Of a stretch of DNA of 64,000 nt, positions 11,811 to 22,107 are shown piece by piece (the stretch's first letter is position 1; each line of letters opens with the position of its first letter). Origin of the DNA: Evernia prunastri (taxonomy: Eukaryota; Ascomycota; Lecanoromycetes; Lecanorales; Parmeliaceae); NCBI GenBank assembly GCA_003184365.1, contig NKYR01000054.1, forward strand, positions 130,482 through 194,481. Direction: 5' to 3'. A program made the translations under genes and the position numbers. The notes below the pieces were generated by a model. The model was not told the origin of the DNA. It saw only the letters and a program-made list of their open reading frames with translations, and did not search any database.

Positions 11811-12534
11811 TCTTGACCGGGTATACTATGAGCGAAAATTGCTCTCAGTCATCAACAAAGGTCTTGCCTACTTGAGGGCGCACGTACAGCCTGACCCCCT
11901 ATCTAGGTTGAACGGCCAAAATGTGGACTCCGCCATCCTCAGGCGCTTCGAATTGCGTAAATTGTACAATGAGGAAGTCATCCGCTTGCTCATTGCAACC
12001 AGTGGCCACAGAGACGACTGGGCTTGTGTGCTACCGGACGTTGAAACTCGACGACTGACAAGAAGCATCAAGAACGTCATATACCTCGCTTATAGGGGGA
12101 AATGGCTTCTGGTTCACGTCGATCTTCAAACACGTACTTTATACCATTACACTTCGAGTGCTCAACATCTCGAAAATCATCAGACATTCGTTGCTGAACT
12201 ACGAAGGCTTTTTCTTTAGGGGGTGGGAAGAAAGCCATTGACAGTAATGGAGACCCAATTTTCTGGTGCCGAGTCAGTCGTGGACCCAGCGATTGCTTCT
12301 GATGGGGTGAAGTGGTGGTGTGACGGCAAGCGGAGATCCTACTTGGCCTCGTGGAACAGAATCCCTCACAGTCGATGTATAATGCTCGCCTTCGTTATGT
12401 CAGTCAAGTCGTACATGAGATACATACCAAATCTGTGCCACGCCAACCATCGGGAAAATGAAATTTCCATGGCTTCTTGCTGCCAGTTCCTGCTTACAGA
12501 CGATCCGCAGCTAGATACAAAGAATCAGAAGTAG
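11698..12534 (+). pseudogene. Decayed second C48-like (Ulp1-like) copy
   Basis: The frame opens at 11698, reads 173 residues and meets TAG at 12217-12219, after which the same frame stays open to 12534. It begins with two EDT(T/S)RKKTP repeats shared with the end of the upstream peptidase gene. The segment DDWACVL then VIYLAYRGKWLLVHVDLQTRTLYHYTSS aligns with NWVVAI and VIQVVLKKGHWTLVHLSIKKWAMTHYDSF of that gene. The catalytic His is Lys and the Asp is Thr. No Q.....C motif follows. I read it as a degenerate duplicate. It could instead be an expressed pseudo-protease, since 173 residues remain open. Confidence 0.55.
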
Positions 12535-13383
12535 TAGTAAAAATCGTATCCATCTCACTCGCACCCAGTTGGTGCTACCAGTATCAAAGATGAATTGTGA
12601 CTGATTGATTGAGAAAGGTTCATCAAGGCATCATCCGTCTCTCGCCGTCGCTATCCATCACAGTAACATCTCCTAAGGCATGATTGAATGGGACATGAAA
12701 GCTGAATGGATTTGTTTTCCACATACTTTTCATCTCCGGAGTCTGCTGAAGTTGTCGTTGAAGTCGGTTCTTAAACCTGGGATTGTGGTCACCCTTGTTA
12801 ACACCTGCGCTCTGTTTTATCTGGTTTCCGTGTCCAGTCGTTCCTTTCTCGACTTGATCCGCCTCGGTCAGCAGCACGCTTCTCTTATGCTGGCAAGCCC
12901 ATTTGTCGATCAACCTTCTATACACAACGTCTGACGCCTCACTGGTGACGTTTCTCCGCGATCCGCTCGATATCAGATATGCACCGGACCCGCTTGTCTG
13001 TTCCGTCCATCTAACCTGTTAGAATATTCGATGCGGTACGTCTCATATGTTCGGATACGATGAGAGTTTTATTGAGATGCGGACGGGTTGCCTCAAGGTC
13101 TAGCCATCCATCGTCTCCAACCCTGAGACCATCTCTGCCGTTGAATTAGGAGAACCACTGAACTCCTAGAAGCTGGTTTATCCAGCGCTGTGAGTTGTCA
13201 ATTTTCTTTTCATCACCACACCTCCTGATCAGCTCAACCTGAAATGCTGTTTAGGAGCATTCATTGAACGCAACAGAAGTAACTCAGAACCAGGTAGTGA
13301 ATATCAAAGTCTAGTGTTATCTTCTCACAAGCATTCACCAGCTATAATACGCAATTGCTACATATCAATAGTTACTTCGTACT
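12535..13383. other. Intergenic, no gene seen
   Basis: Short open frames on both strands (for example 12623-12925 minus) have no recognisable domain. The last 60 bases resemble the upstream edge of the promoter-like repeat unit that follows (an ACGCAATTGCTACATA stretch near 13350, matched by a CCCAATTGTCACATA stretch near 14678). Confidence 0.4.
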
Positions 13384-13960
13384 GTGTGAATTTGACCACC
13401 ATTCACCAGGTACTAGTATCAATAATCACTTTGGTGGCCACTAGTGGCTTTCCTCGCTGGCTATAAGTAGCCTGTTCCTCCTTCCTCTTTACATATTTTC
13501 TTATGCTCAAGAGACCAGTCAGAAAGTACTTGTTCGAACAGCCTTGGCACAGGCTTCACTGGCTTCACTTAGCACTATGTGTGGTGAATTTGGTTATCAT
13601 TCACCAGGTACCAAAAATCACTTTGGTGACCACTAGTGGCTTTCCTCAGTGGCTATAAGTAGCCTGTCCCTCCTTCCTCTTTACATATTTTTCTCATGCC
13701 TGCTCCAGAGACCAGTCAGAACAGAACAGTTCCAACAGCTTTGGCGCGGCCCGCTTCACTGGAGGCTATGTGTGAATTTGACTATCATTCACTAGGTACG
13801 AAATATCACTTTTGTCCCCACTAGTGGCCACCAGTGGATTTCCTCGCTGACTATAAGTAGCCTGTCCCTCCTTCTTCTTTACATATATTTCTTCATGCTC
13901 AAAGAGAACATACTTGTTCTTATACAAAAATATATACTTTCGCTCTGTTGACTCTCCTTA
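13384..13960 (+). promoter_or_regulatory. Three tandem promoter-like repeats upstream of the helicase gene
   Basis: Three units of about 190 bases start at 13384, 13577 and 13768, each beginning TGTGTG(GT)GAATTTG. Every unit has a 10-base perfect palindrome CCACTAGTGG (13438, 13630, 13818). It is followed 21 bases later (31 in the third) by GGCTATAAGTAGCC or a one-base variant, a TATA-like core inside an inverted repeat. Each then has a pyrimidine tract and TTTACATAT. The third unit continues into ATACAAAAATATATAC, a plausible transcription start zone. A candidate leader intron, with a TACTGAC branch and an ACAACAG acceptor, ends just before 14020. I infer stacked copies of one regulated core promoter. 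Confidence 0.65.
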
Positions 13961-14577
13961 CCTTGTGGTGGGTGTCGAATTCCCCACACTTTTGTTGATT
14001 CCTACTGACTTCACAACAGTGTAGCATCGCCCGCGAAAAGATGAAGGAAGTCGACATCATCAACAAAGTACGCAACCATCTCGCCAAGATGCATGTGACT
14101 CAGGTTGGCCTCAAGGGGAAGTTCTACGTCGTGTGGCTTCAATTTAGAGACTTCAAGGATGCAAAAAAGGTCATCACGGATGCTGGCAGAGGTCAAGTCA
14201 CCTGGCATTCTGCACCGAAGGTCAAGAAGCAGTCTGAGCTCGCCCAAGGGGAACGTCCGGAGCGAGACAACCCAGATGGTTGGGCAGCACACATCGTTAC
14301 CGACTCCACACTGCAACACGGCGCAGACGTCGTTGCCCTCTTAGTCGGACCTACATATCCCGCCAACAAGTACATCGCTGAGGAGATGCCAGCTGTTGCG
14401 AACGAAGGCGATCAGCTCAAGTCGCAGTTGGTCTATTATAGGATCCGCCATGAAGTCGATACGACAAAGAAGCTCATCAACGCGTTGGACAAGCTACTTC
14501 CCAACGTAATTCTACATCTATCTTCACTCATCTTTCACCAATAGATGGCCAGCACTACCACAGGACATTGGCACACA

Positions 14578-14901
14578 ATTGCCACATAGTGATAGTCACT
14601 TGGTGTCATATGTGAATTTGACTACCCTTCACCAAACATGCCTTCACCAGGGGCCTGGGGCTTCACTGGCTACAACACCCAATTGTCACATACCACAAAT
14701 CGGTCATTCCCATGTGTGAATTGAACCATCCTTCACTAGGTGCCAAAATCACTTTGATGGCCACTAGTGGCATTCCTCGCTGGCTATAAGTAGCCTGTCC
14801 CTCCTTCTTCTTTACATATATTTCTTCATGCCCCAGAGACCACTCTGAACACACTGATTCAATACAAAAAAATATATACTCTCTCTCTCTCTCGACTCGA
14901 G
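14578..14901 (+). promoter_or_regulatory. Extra promoter-like repeat copies inside a helicase intron
   Basis: A full fourth copy of the upstream unit lies at about 14710-14901. It has CCACTAGTGG at 14761, GGCTATAAGTAGCC at 14782, the same pyrimidine tract and ATACAAAAAAATATATAC. A partial copy (ATGTGAATTTGACTACCCTTCACC) precedes it at about 14610. The unit ends in a CT repeat and the CTCGAG acceptor of the 396-base intron. It could drive a shorter transcript that starts at the helicase core, or it may simply be a repeat that landed in an intron. Confidence 0.6.
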
Positions 14902-15569
14902 ATCGCTGGTTTCAAATGGTCGTTGACCCCCAACCAGCACGATTTTATCTTCAAGTACTGTCGAGCGATTCACAATGGGGTTGCAATCCTCCAAGGCCCT
15001 GCTGGATCAGGGAAAACTACCATAATTAAGACAACTGTGGAAGTTTATGTCAAGCGCGGACTCAAGGTCGCTGTCGTAACGGAGGCAAATTCCCCTGCGG
15101 ATCAAGTGGTCGAGGCTGTGGCGGACCCTAATTACATCGTTGTTCGGTTACATTGCTTCGGTAAGCAAGTCTGATCGTGGCATCTGACCATAATATTAAT
15201 CCATCCCTAGGGCTTGAACGACGGACCATGATCAAGCATTCTCGGAAAGACGCCAAGTTTCCTTTGAAGTCGGCAGACCCTGAACCAGAGCCAGAGCTCG
15301 GTCCCGACTCTGAGGTCGCACAATACGAGAAACCTTGGGTCGAATCTTTGGATGCCGAGAATGGGAACGACGCAGAGCAAGAGCCAGTCGGACAGTCTGA
15401 TGAAGAAAACCCCAAGAATGCCACGCCAGTCGTCGAAGAAGTCACCGACTCTGCCAACGAGTGGAAAGACGACGCTGCCGATGAAGACAAAGACCCAGCT
15501 GACGGTTGGAAAGATGAGGAGACGAAGATCATCTTCACTGACATGTTGATCAACCTGGATCTTGGACAA

Positions 15570-15738
15570 TACCTCAAGGCCAAGGCAATCATGTCCCCCA
15601 ACGACCCGAAAATGAAGATGATCAACTCGGTTCTCTGAAACTATATAAAAATACCTCAAGGCCAAGGCCATGATGTTCCCCGACGACCCAAGAATGATGA
15701 AGACGGTCAACTCCGCCCTCTGAACGTGGATCCTCAAG
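15570..15738 (+). repeat. 82-base tandem duplication in the helicase insert domain
   Basis: Two copies begin TACCTCAAGGCCAAGGC, at 15570 and 15652. They encode YLKAKAIMSPNDPKMKMINSVL and a diverged second version in the next frame. Each copy has TGA after its INSVL/VNSAL end, where the paralogous protein has Trp. The offset of 82 is not a multiple of three. Confidence 0.8.
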
Positions 15739-16328
15739 GTCACCGGAGTAATCAAGAGAGACCCAGGAGCAAAGAAGGTCAACGGAATTCTGGAGAAATT
15801 GTTGAATACCGACGCCTTCCAGAAATTCATGACGTTACACCTCGAACCCAAGGTACAAGAGCTCAATCGCGCCGAGTGGGCTGAGTTTAGTGCGTGGACT
15901 CATGTGCCAGCTTGTTTGTCTCGAAGGCCACCGACGTCACCGTCTGCACGATTGCCCAGCTAGCCAATGATTGGTCAAAAGATGTGCATTTTGATGTCCT
16001 TATCGTCGACGAAGCCACCAAGATCACCGAGGCGCAGTTGGTCCAAATCTGGCGCAAATGGGAGACAAAGATCTTCATGATTGGCGACCACAAACAATTG
16101 GGTCCCACCTCTCTGACCAAAGCGAAACAGAACCCTTTTGTTGCTCAGCTGAAGATGTCGCCGTACGTCCGATCCATCGAGAACAACCATCCCTCTCATC
16201 TCTTGAGGGAAGTGATGCGGATGTCAAACGGCTTTGAACAGATTTGCAGCGATCTGTTCTATGATGGCCAACTGAAGCCAGGAAGTTCAACTGGGCTTCA
16301 TACTGACGCGCGTAGGATGTCAAGAATC

Positions 16329-16668
16329 TGGCAAGAAAAGATGCGTTCGCTCTACCCATCACTCAAGAAAGAGCCAGAGGGTCGTGTATATCCGGTCTTC
16401 GTCAATATCACTTCGCAATCAGCACAGGAGCCAGCTGGTGGGACGTCGCGAGTCATTATGTACAATGCATCCGCTGTGGTCGACCATGTCATTGAATTTG
16501 GCAGGAGGAGATGCTTTCGCGTTACCCATCTCTCAAGAAAGAGCCAGAGGGTCAAGTATTTCCGGTCTTCGTCAACATCACTTCGCAGTCGGAACAAGAG
16601 CCAGCTGGAGGCACGTCCCCAGTAAATATATACAATGCATCCGCTATGATCGACCATGCCATTTGGGT
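16329..16668 (+). repeat. 170-base tandem duplication in the helicase gene
   Basis: Copies run about 16329-16498 and 16499-16668 and share CTCAAGAAAGAGCCAGAGGG at an offset of 170 bases. Both encode YPSLKKEPEG then PVFVNITSQS, but in different frames. Copies differ at many positions, so the event is not very recent. Removing one copy as an intron would restore a continuous frame; the best such pair I see is a GTGTAT donor near 16383 and a TCAAG acceptor near 16555, which is weak. Confidence 0.8.
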
Positions 16669-17272
16669 TGTCGAATCCAGAATAGCCCAACCTAACCAGA
16701 TCGGCATCGCAACCCCATACGCCGGACAAGTCGCTATGTTCTTTCACATACTCAACGAAATCCTTCCGAAAGCGAAGCCCGAGTACGAATGGGCTACCAT
16801 TCGTATTGGGTCAACGGATTGGTGGATGGGAAGACAGGCCGAATATATGATCCTCGACCTTGTCCGTGCCTCCAACGATTACGGCGAGCTTGGGTTTATG
16901 GCCGATGGTCGCCGTCTGAATGTTAGTCTTTCGCGACAAATGCAAGCCTTGGTCATCTTTGGGGATCAAGACTGCGTAAAGACCTTGGAGACAGGAGATG
17001 AGGTTGGCGATCGAGGCAAAACCAAGAGCCGCAACCACGAGAACCGTTACTTCATGAGAATGGTGGAATGGATCAAGAAGAAAGGCCGTCTCGTCGATGT
17101 AGATGCGCGCTCCCTATCCCAACAATACATTAAGCTAACAGAAACTCCCGCCGCCTCCCCCTCCGCGGGCTTCGACCCTGTGCCAGATGGTCCTGTCGAT
17201 TTATCTTCTCAGTCTACATGGGCTGCTGCTCCTCCTGTTGTTCAGCGTACGCCTGATGTCGGGGGATGGTAG

Positions 17273-18149
17273 AGAGGGTGAGACCACGGATGGTTGTCAG
17301 AGGCGGGAATGTCGCTCTTCTCAGTAGCCTGCAAGTAGGTAGACAATACGTTGCTCAAGCATGAGAATATACGCAGATACTCAACATAGATAAGCAATTC
17401 GCAAGCGTTTGTAATAGTCCAGTGCACATCGTGAGCTACGTCAACAGTGACAATAATCGAGTGATAACCACTTGCGCCGTTAGGAATCGAACCCAATACA
17501 ATTAAACACCACCAGCGAAAATGCAGCTTGGTAGATACTTACCCTAGCTACACTATGCAACTTGCTTTCTGGTGACCAGGCGGGGATCCTTTCGTGGCCT
17601 TGGAGCCGATTCACATCAGTCTCGCTCGTTCTTTGCTTGCTTCCCAGTCGTTCCGACCAAAATTTCCCAGTCTTCCTAGCAGCAGAAGCTTTCTGCAGCG
17701 AAGACTCGTGCTTCTCTCAATCAATTCTTGCTACAATGACCATCATCATGATTGTCTCCTGGTTGTTCTCGAGACCCGGAAGTTATGTCTCTGCTGCTTC
17801 AGTTCGCGCCAGCTCGTTACGTTATCATTTATGAAGACTGAGCCACTACAATTTCTACCCTGGTAAAGTTGAGCGGGGACTCTACTCTCGTGGCAAGAGG
17901 ATAATATTTCTAGGGTCATTGTCCAGGTTTTCTGAAATACACCCACACCAAAGCCTACCATAACAGTAGCAATCGTCACCGTCACCAAAGACATCAGCTT
18001 CACCTCTTGCCAAAGCCTTCCGCAAGAAGCCAGCAGTCACTCTCCCACATCATCCTACACTACCGAAGCAAGTGCATCTTAACACGACGAAGCTTAGTAA
18101 GAAGAACTTGCCTATCGTTACCAGCTAGACTTCTCTGACTTTGCTCGAA
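17273..18149. other. Intergenic, no gene seen
   Basis: I find no coding sequence with recognisable content. A tRNA-like B-box (minus strand, GGTTCGATTCC near 17486) stands beside an A-box-like GTGGTTATCAC (near 17468), but no complete tRNA can be folded around them. Confidence 0.4.
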
Positions 18150-18850
18150 TTCCTCTTAGCCCTAGCCCACCAGCCTCGGAACCAGCCACGGAAGCCTCTA
18201 GCAACTCGACCTACGAGGAAACTACCCCAGACGAGTCTGAAACACCAGCTCACAGTACTTCTGTACCTACTCGCTACACCCAAGTAACCATACCTCCCTT
18301 GCGTCCCGGAAGGGAAGGTCCTTACCTTGCTCCGGGAAACTCATGACAATAGTGGTCACTGGGCTAAAAGCTGGTACCCTAGCAAGGTTGCGGAGATACT
18401 ACTGGCTGGACCAAGCACAGGATGTTGAACGATATATTGCGGGCTGCCTTGAGTGCGTGAAGCATGGGCCTGCTACGAGATCTCAATCCTTATCGCCACA
18501 GTGGGACTGGCGGTTAGCCGATCGCATAGCATGGCGTTTTTGCATAGAGGTACTTCGATTGCAAGGTTATATCTCATAGCAGGGCAATATCGCATTGAGG
18601 AATGCGATGACCAGGGAATTCGTGGCTTGATGGGAGCTCGATTTCTATGGGCTTCCCACCAGTTTTGGGCTCTTCATTCGATTCCATCTCATTCAGAGGC
18701 ATAGCTTTCCTTTCCTCACATCGTATTTGGATTGCACCACTTCGTCGGATCTACTATACCGCACGCACTCCACTAACCTTTATACACCGCGTTACTCCAA
18801 AAGAACCGCCTACCGTAAAGATGGTCAGCACTCGCATTTCTGGAGCTGCC
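18150..18850 (+). mobile_element. Relic of a Ty3/gypsy-type integrase region
   Basis: Around 18320-18490 two frames together spell a retroviral-type integrase H2C2 zinc-binding module: RETHDNSGHWA in one frame, then TLARLRRYYWLDQAQDVERYIAGCLECV in the next. The two His, two Cys and the RRYYW..... DVE.YI..C..C spacing match LTR-retrotransposon integrases. A frameshift separates the halves and the following core region is full of stops. No LTRs are recognised. The element is dead; its limits are approximate. Confidence 0.6.
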
Positions 18851-19029
18851 CCATACTCCTAAATGTGCTTAAGTCCTCCAATGGAGGCCCGTCGTCCGAG
18901 AAATCGGCATCAAAGGCCTCGTCGGCCAAGAAAGGGGCTAAGATCATCATCGCGGTCCCTCGTGGTGATATAAAGATGACTGACAAGGCTTATCGCAGAA
19001 GGCAGTCGCAAATTACATTCGACTAGCCT

Positions 19030-19125
19030 TCGGATCCAATGATTCCGAAGGTCTCTATTCAGGGCACTCTTTCCGTCGGGGTGCAGCCACCTTAGCCCAC
19101 ATGGCCAGTCTCAGCGCGAAACCAC
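19030..19125 (+). mobile_element. Fragment of a tyrosine recombinase
   Basis: One frame reads GLYSGHSFRRGAATLAHMASLS. GHSFRRGAAT is the His-x-x-Arg box (box II) of tyrosine recombinases such as those of Crypton and DIRS-like elements. The surrounding frame is closed on both sides, and neither the N-terminal Arg box nor the active Tyr is visible. It is a short relic; the element class cannot be settled from one motif. Confidence 0.45.
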
Positions 19126-19130
19126 ATGCC

Positions 19131-20539
19131 TGCACGAGCATCTTCGGTCTCAATCAATGCTAGTGCTGACGATTCTCGTCAGGGACGGCCTCGTTGTTTG
19201 GGCTCTTTGGAAGTTTTTCTAGCACTAGGAGGACTACATATGCCTGTTCAGGTAGCTAGCCCCGGTGTTGAAACCCAGCAACAATATCTACACGATTTTA
19301 GCTCTTTAGTGACTCTATATGATGACAGGTGAAGGCTACATCCAAATTTGTAATATCAAGTCCTCCTAGTCCAATCGTCACATTGCTAACTGCATTTAGT
19401 CCACTTAGCCACTTTCTACTACATTCACCAAGAGACAGTTATGTAGAGGAACAGAGGGTCGGAAGCCGGTTGGAGTTCTGGCCCTCCTTATGGAGTTGTC
19501 TTCTGTTACTATTTGGAGAATACAGCGAGGCACTTTTCAATTGACTGTTCTACCAGCGAAGGGAACAACTGCCGCAATGATGATGAAGATTACATGGGCA
19601 AGGACTGAAACAACGATCGCAACTCGCCAGCTGTGAATATACGGGAAGGTGAGCCGATTCAGCAAGGACTGTATTAAGCCCAGGACTATAATAAAACCGA
19701 ATGACCGAAATCAGTTTTTAGTATGTCGTTCAGTATCTTGTTGGTTATGCTTCACTAACGAGAATACAGTGAGATATACCAAAATGCATTTCTCAAAGGG
19801 CAAACCGAAAGGATTGATGAGGCTTTTGATACTGCCTGTGGTTTAAGAATATCTGGATGACGCTACTAGTGAGAGCATTTGCATAAGTCACGTCGAATGA
19901 TAATATCGGAGGGTCAAATTACAAGACAAGTGCTCAGTGGAGGATGTTAGCTCCTATAACAGTAAATAGGCAGCGATTCAAGCGATTTTCCGAGACCTAT
20001 TGGGGAACAAACCTGATGGCTCAGTGTCAGAGTATTGCGAGGAACAGTTGGAGGTGGATGTTGGTGTATCGCATGCAGACGCAACTACATCTCGAAGGAC
20101 TTATTTGGTACCTTCTTCGAGATTGCTGCCTATGCGGTGAGCGACGAGCATGTCGAACCATAGCTCATGCTTGAATGGAGCAGTATTGAATAGCTAATTC
20201 TCGATAGAGCAAGGCAGGACGGTTAGCCAAAGACTGCTCGAATTGGTCGAGAAGGATCTATCGCCCCCTGCTGGTCATTGACCAACCAATAGTGTGACAA
20301 ATCACAACACGTATTCAGATTGGAAATGATGACTGTCTACTACGGGCAACGGGATGAAAATAGGCTACGGTGGATCACTATGAATATCGTTGTAGCATGT
20401 TCGAACGTACGTAGGTATGGCTTCCTAGCTACTATAGCAGGGTACGCTTGATTGCGATTAACTACGACTGAACGCGTTCCGAACCACTATGACAATATCG
20501 AACTTGGGCCCCTTGAATTTCCTAATCTCATCTCAAAGA
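19131..20539. other. Intergenic, no gene seen
   Basis: Open frames are short and uninformative on both strands. The base composition and scattered stops suggest decayed repeat DNA, in line with the two relics just upstream. No RNA gene is recognised. Confidence 0.4.
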
Positions 20540-21834
20540 CTACCAAACGATGTCTTTTGTCGCCTCTACCCATTGAGCCTTTGGATCCATTGCCTTCTCC
20601 GCACTGACAGCCTTTGCTTTCCCAACTTGCGAAGTCTCCGTGTCCACAGGCTTCGTGTCCTTGACTTTCGAACCAACTCCCGAGCCAATGTTTGCGGTAG
20701 ACTCTACAAGATTGGCTGTCTCCTTCTCCTCTTCGCTTGCCGCGACACTGTGGAAGATGCTTTCCCATTGTCCAACCTCATCTTCTGATGATATCTCACG
20801 TAGTTGTGCATTGGTCTGGTCAACAATCGCGTTGAGCCGATACAATTGGCTTTGGAGCCTGACCAATTCTACCTTGTACTTGACGTCCTGTGAAGCTTTT
20901 TCTTTGAGGGCATCCACCATTGGGTTAAACATGACGGCGGCATGGTGGTGGTACTCCGCAAAACCCCGTGTAACGATATCGAAGCATGGCTTGATAAGCT
21001 TGCAGTCTTTGCTTTCTTTCCCTATACTCAAAAAAATTAGTCGCCCGTTATTTCTCCCAGGATAGAGGCATCAAACTCACTATTCACGTCCTCGACAGCG
21101 TCCGCCGTGTCGAGAAGCCGGTTGAATATTGCATTAACCTCATCCGCATCTTCGTCTCTCGCGACTTCTCCGATGATCTTGTGGATATATGTCCACATAG
21201 GCGAGTTTATGATCTTCTGACCTGGATCATCCGCGGCGATAGTCGCTTTTGTATTTTTATATTTGATCTGAGCGAGCTTAATCAGCATGTTGGTGAAGAC
21301 AGGCATTTCCTCGTCTTCCCAGTCGTCGGTAGGATCTGCTGCTTCTTTGGCAGCGGCAGTTTGCAAGGCGGCTTCCTTTAGCTCATCAATCTTTTTTTGG
21401 AGATCTGTATAAACCTGAAACTGTGGTCTGACTTGCTCTATCAATGCACCTCTCTCTTGTCCTTTGGGAAGTGCTAGGATCTCCGCTTGGAAAGGCTCCA
21501 ATTTAGCCCACAAGGCGTTTCTACGCTTCCTGAGGTCTCGAAGTGTCTCCATGATCAAATGGTCTGAAAAAGTGGTATTTGGAAAACTGGTAGCAACTTC
21601 GACTTGGGAACTGAGATTAGAGGCTTCACCTGCTATCGGGCGAGGCGAAGCGGTTCTCTGTAGCTGCTCGACTTTGCTCCGAATCTCATTGTAGACCCTG
21701 AGATCTGGCAAGATTTGCTTTCTTAATGCATCTCTCTCCTTCCCTTTGGAAAGTTCTTTGAACTTCGCATCGAGAGGCTTTATCTTGGCGTGCAAGGCTT
21801 CTCCACGCTGCTTGAGCTCACGAAGCGTTTCCAT
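20540..21834 (-). CDS. Coiled-coil protein sharing an insert domain with the helicase
   Basis: Two exons on the minus strand (21834-21081, 21021-20540), joined across a 59-base intron with a CTAAT branch site, give 411 residues. Residues 1-60 (METLRELKQRGEALHAKI...) and 94-153 (METLRDLRKRRNALWAKL...) are two copies of a charged, helical, probably coiled-coil unit. Residues about 165-250 (DDWEDEEMPVFTNMLIKL to INSPMWTYIHKIIGEV and FNRLLDT) match the acidic insert of the helicase gene at 14041-17272. A second helical region follows (about 280-330, LVRLQSQLYRLNAIVDQTNAQL), then a low-complexity tail rich in Lys, Val and Thr. No signal peptide or membrane segment is seen. I do not recognise the family. 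A partner or regulator of that helicase is an inference from the shared domain and proximity. Confidence 0.72.
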
Positions 21835-22107
21835 AATCGAGTGATCTGAATGAGGGTCAGAAGAGGATAGATGTGATAGAGAAGTATAGAGGTTGATGGA
21901 AGGTGTGTGGAAGGAAGTTGTGGAAGGTGAGTGAAAGAAAGTAGGTGTGTCAAGTGAGTGACTAAATGAAGTGAACGTGAAAAATTAGTTAGTGGAAATT
22001 AGCTTCGAAAATCCGATGACTCACCTCGAAATCTTTGTTTTGTAAAAATAGGAGGCTCTAGAATGAGGCACCGAGCTTTCAAAAGGAAGATATGTTTTGG
22101 TGTGAAA

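Larger units (their letters stand above)
14041..17272 (+). pseudogene. UPF1/ZNFX1-like SF1 helicase gene, apparently broken
   Basis: Likely exons are 14041-14505, 14902-15160 and 15211 onward, with introns of 396 and 50 bases; phase is kept across both. Helicase motifs are present: a Q-motif region (SLTPNQHDF), Walker A GPAGSGKTT, Walker B LIVDEATKI (near 16000), motif III GDHKQLGPT, IGIATPYAGQV, and motifs V/VI (VRASNDYGELGF then RRLNVSLSR). Between motifs I and II sits an acidic insert (DGWKDEETKIIFTDMLINL) also found in the coiled-coil gene at 20540-21834. The frame is disrupted by an 82-base tandem duplication at 15570 and a 170-base one at 16329. TGA codons occur where the paralogue has Trp (15636), and a frame change is needed near 15890. 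All motifs survive, so decay is recent or splicing is unusual. Relatives act in RNA surveillance and small-RNA silencing. Confidence 0.68.

Noticed and set aside
17440..17510. tRNA-like boxes on the minus strand (GGTTCGATTCC and GTGGTTATCAC)
   Set aside because: The T-arm can be paired, but no matching 5' acceptor strand or anticodon arm lies at the right distance, and the two boxes are in reversed order for a single tRNA. At most they are fragments.
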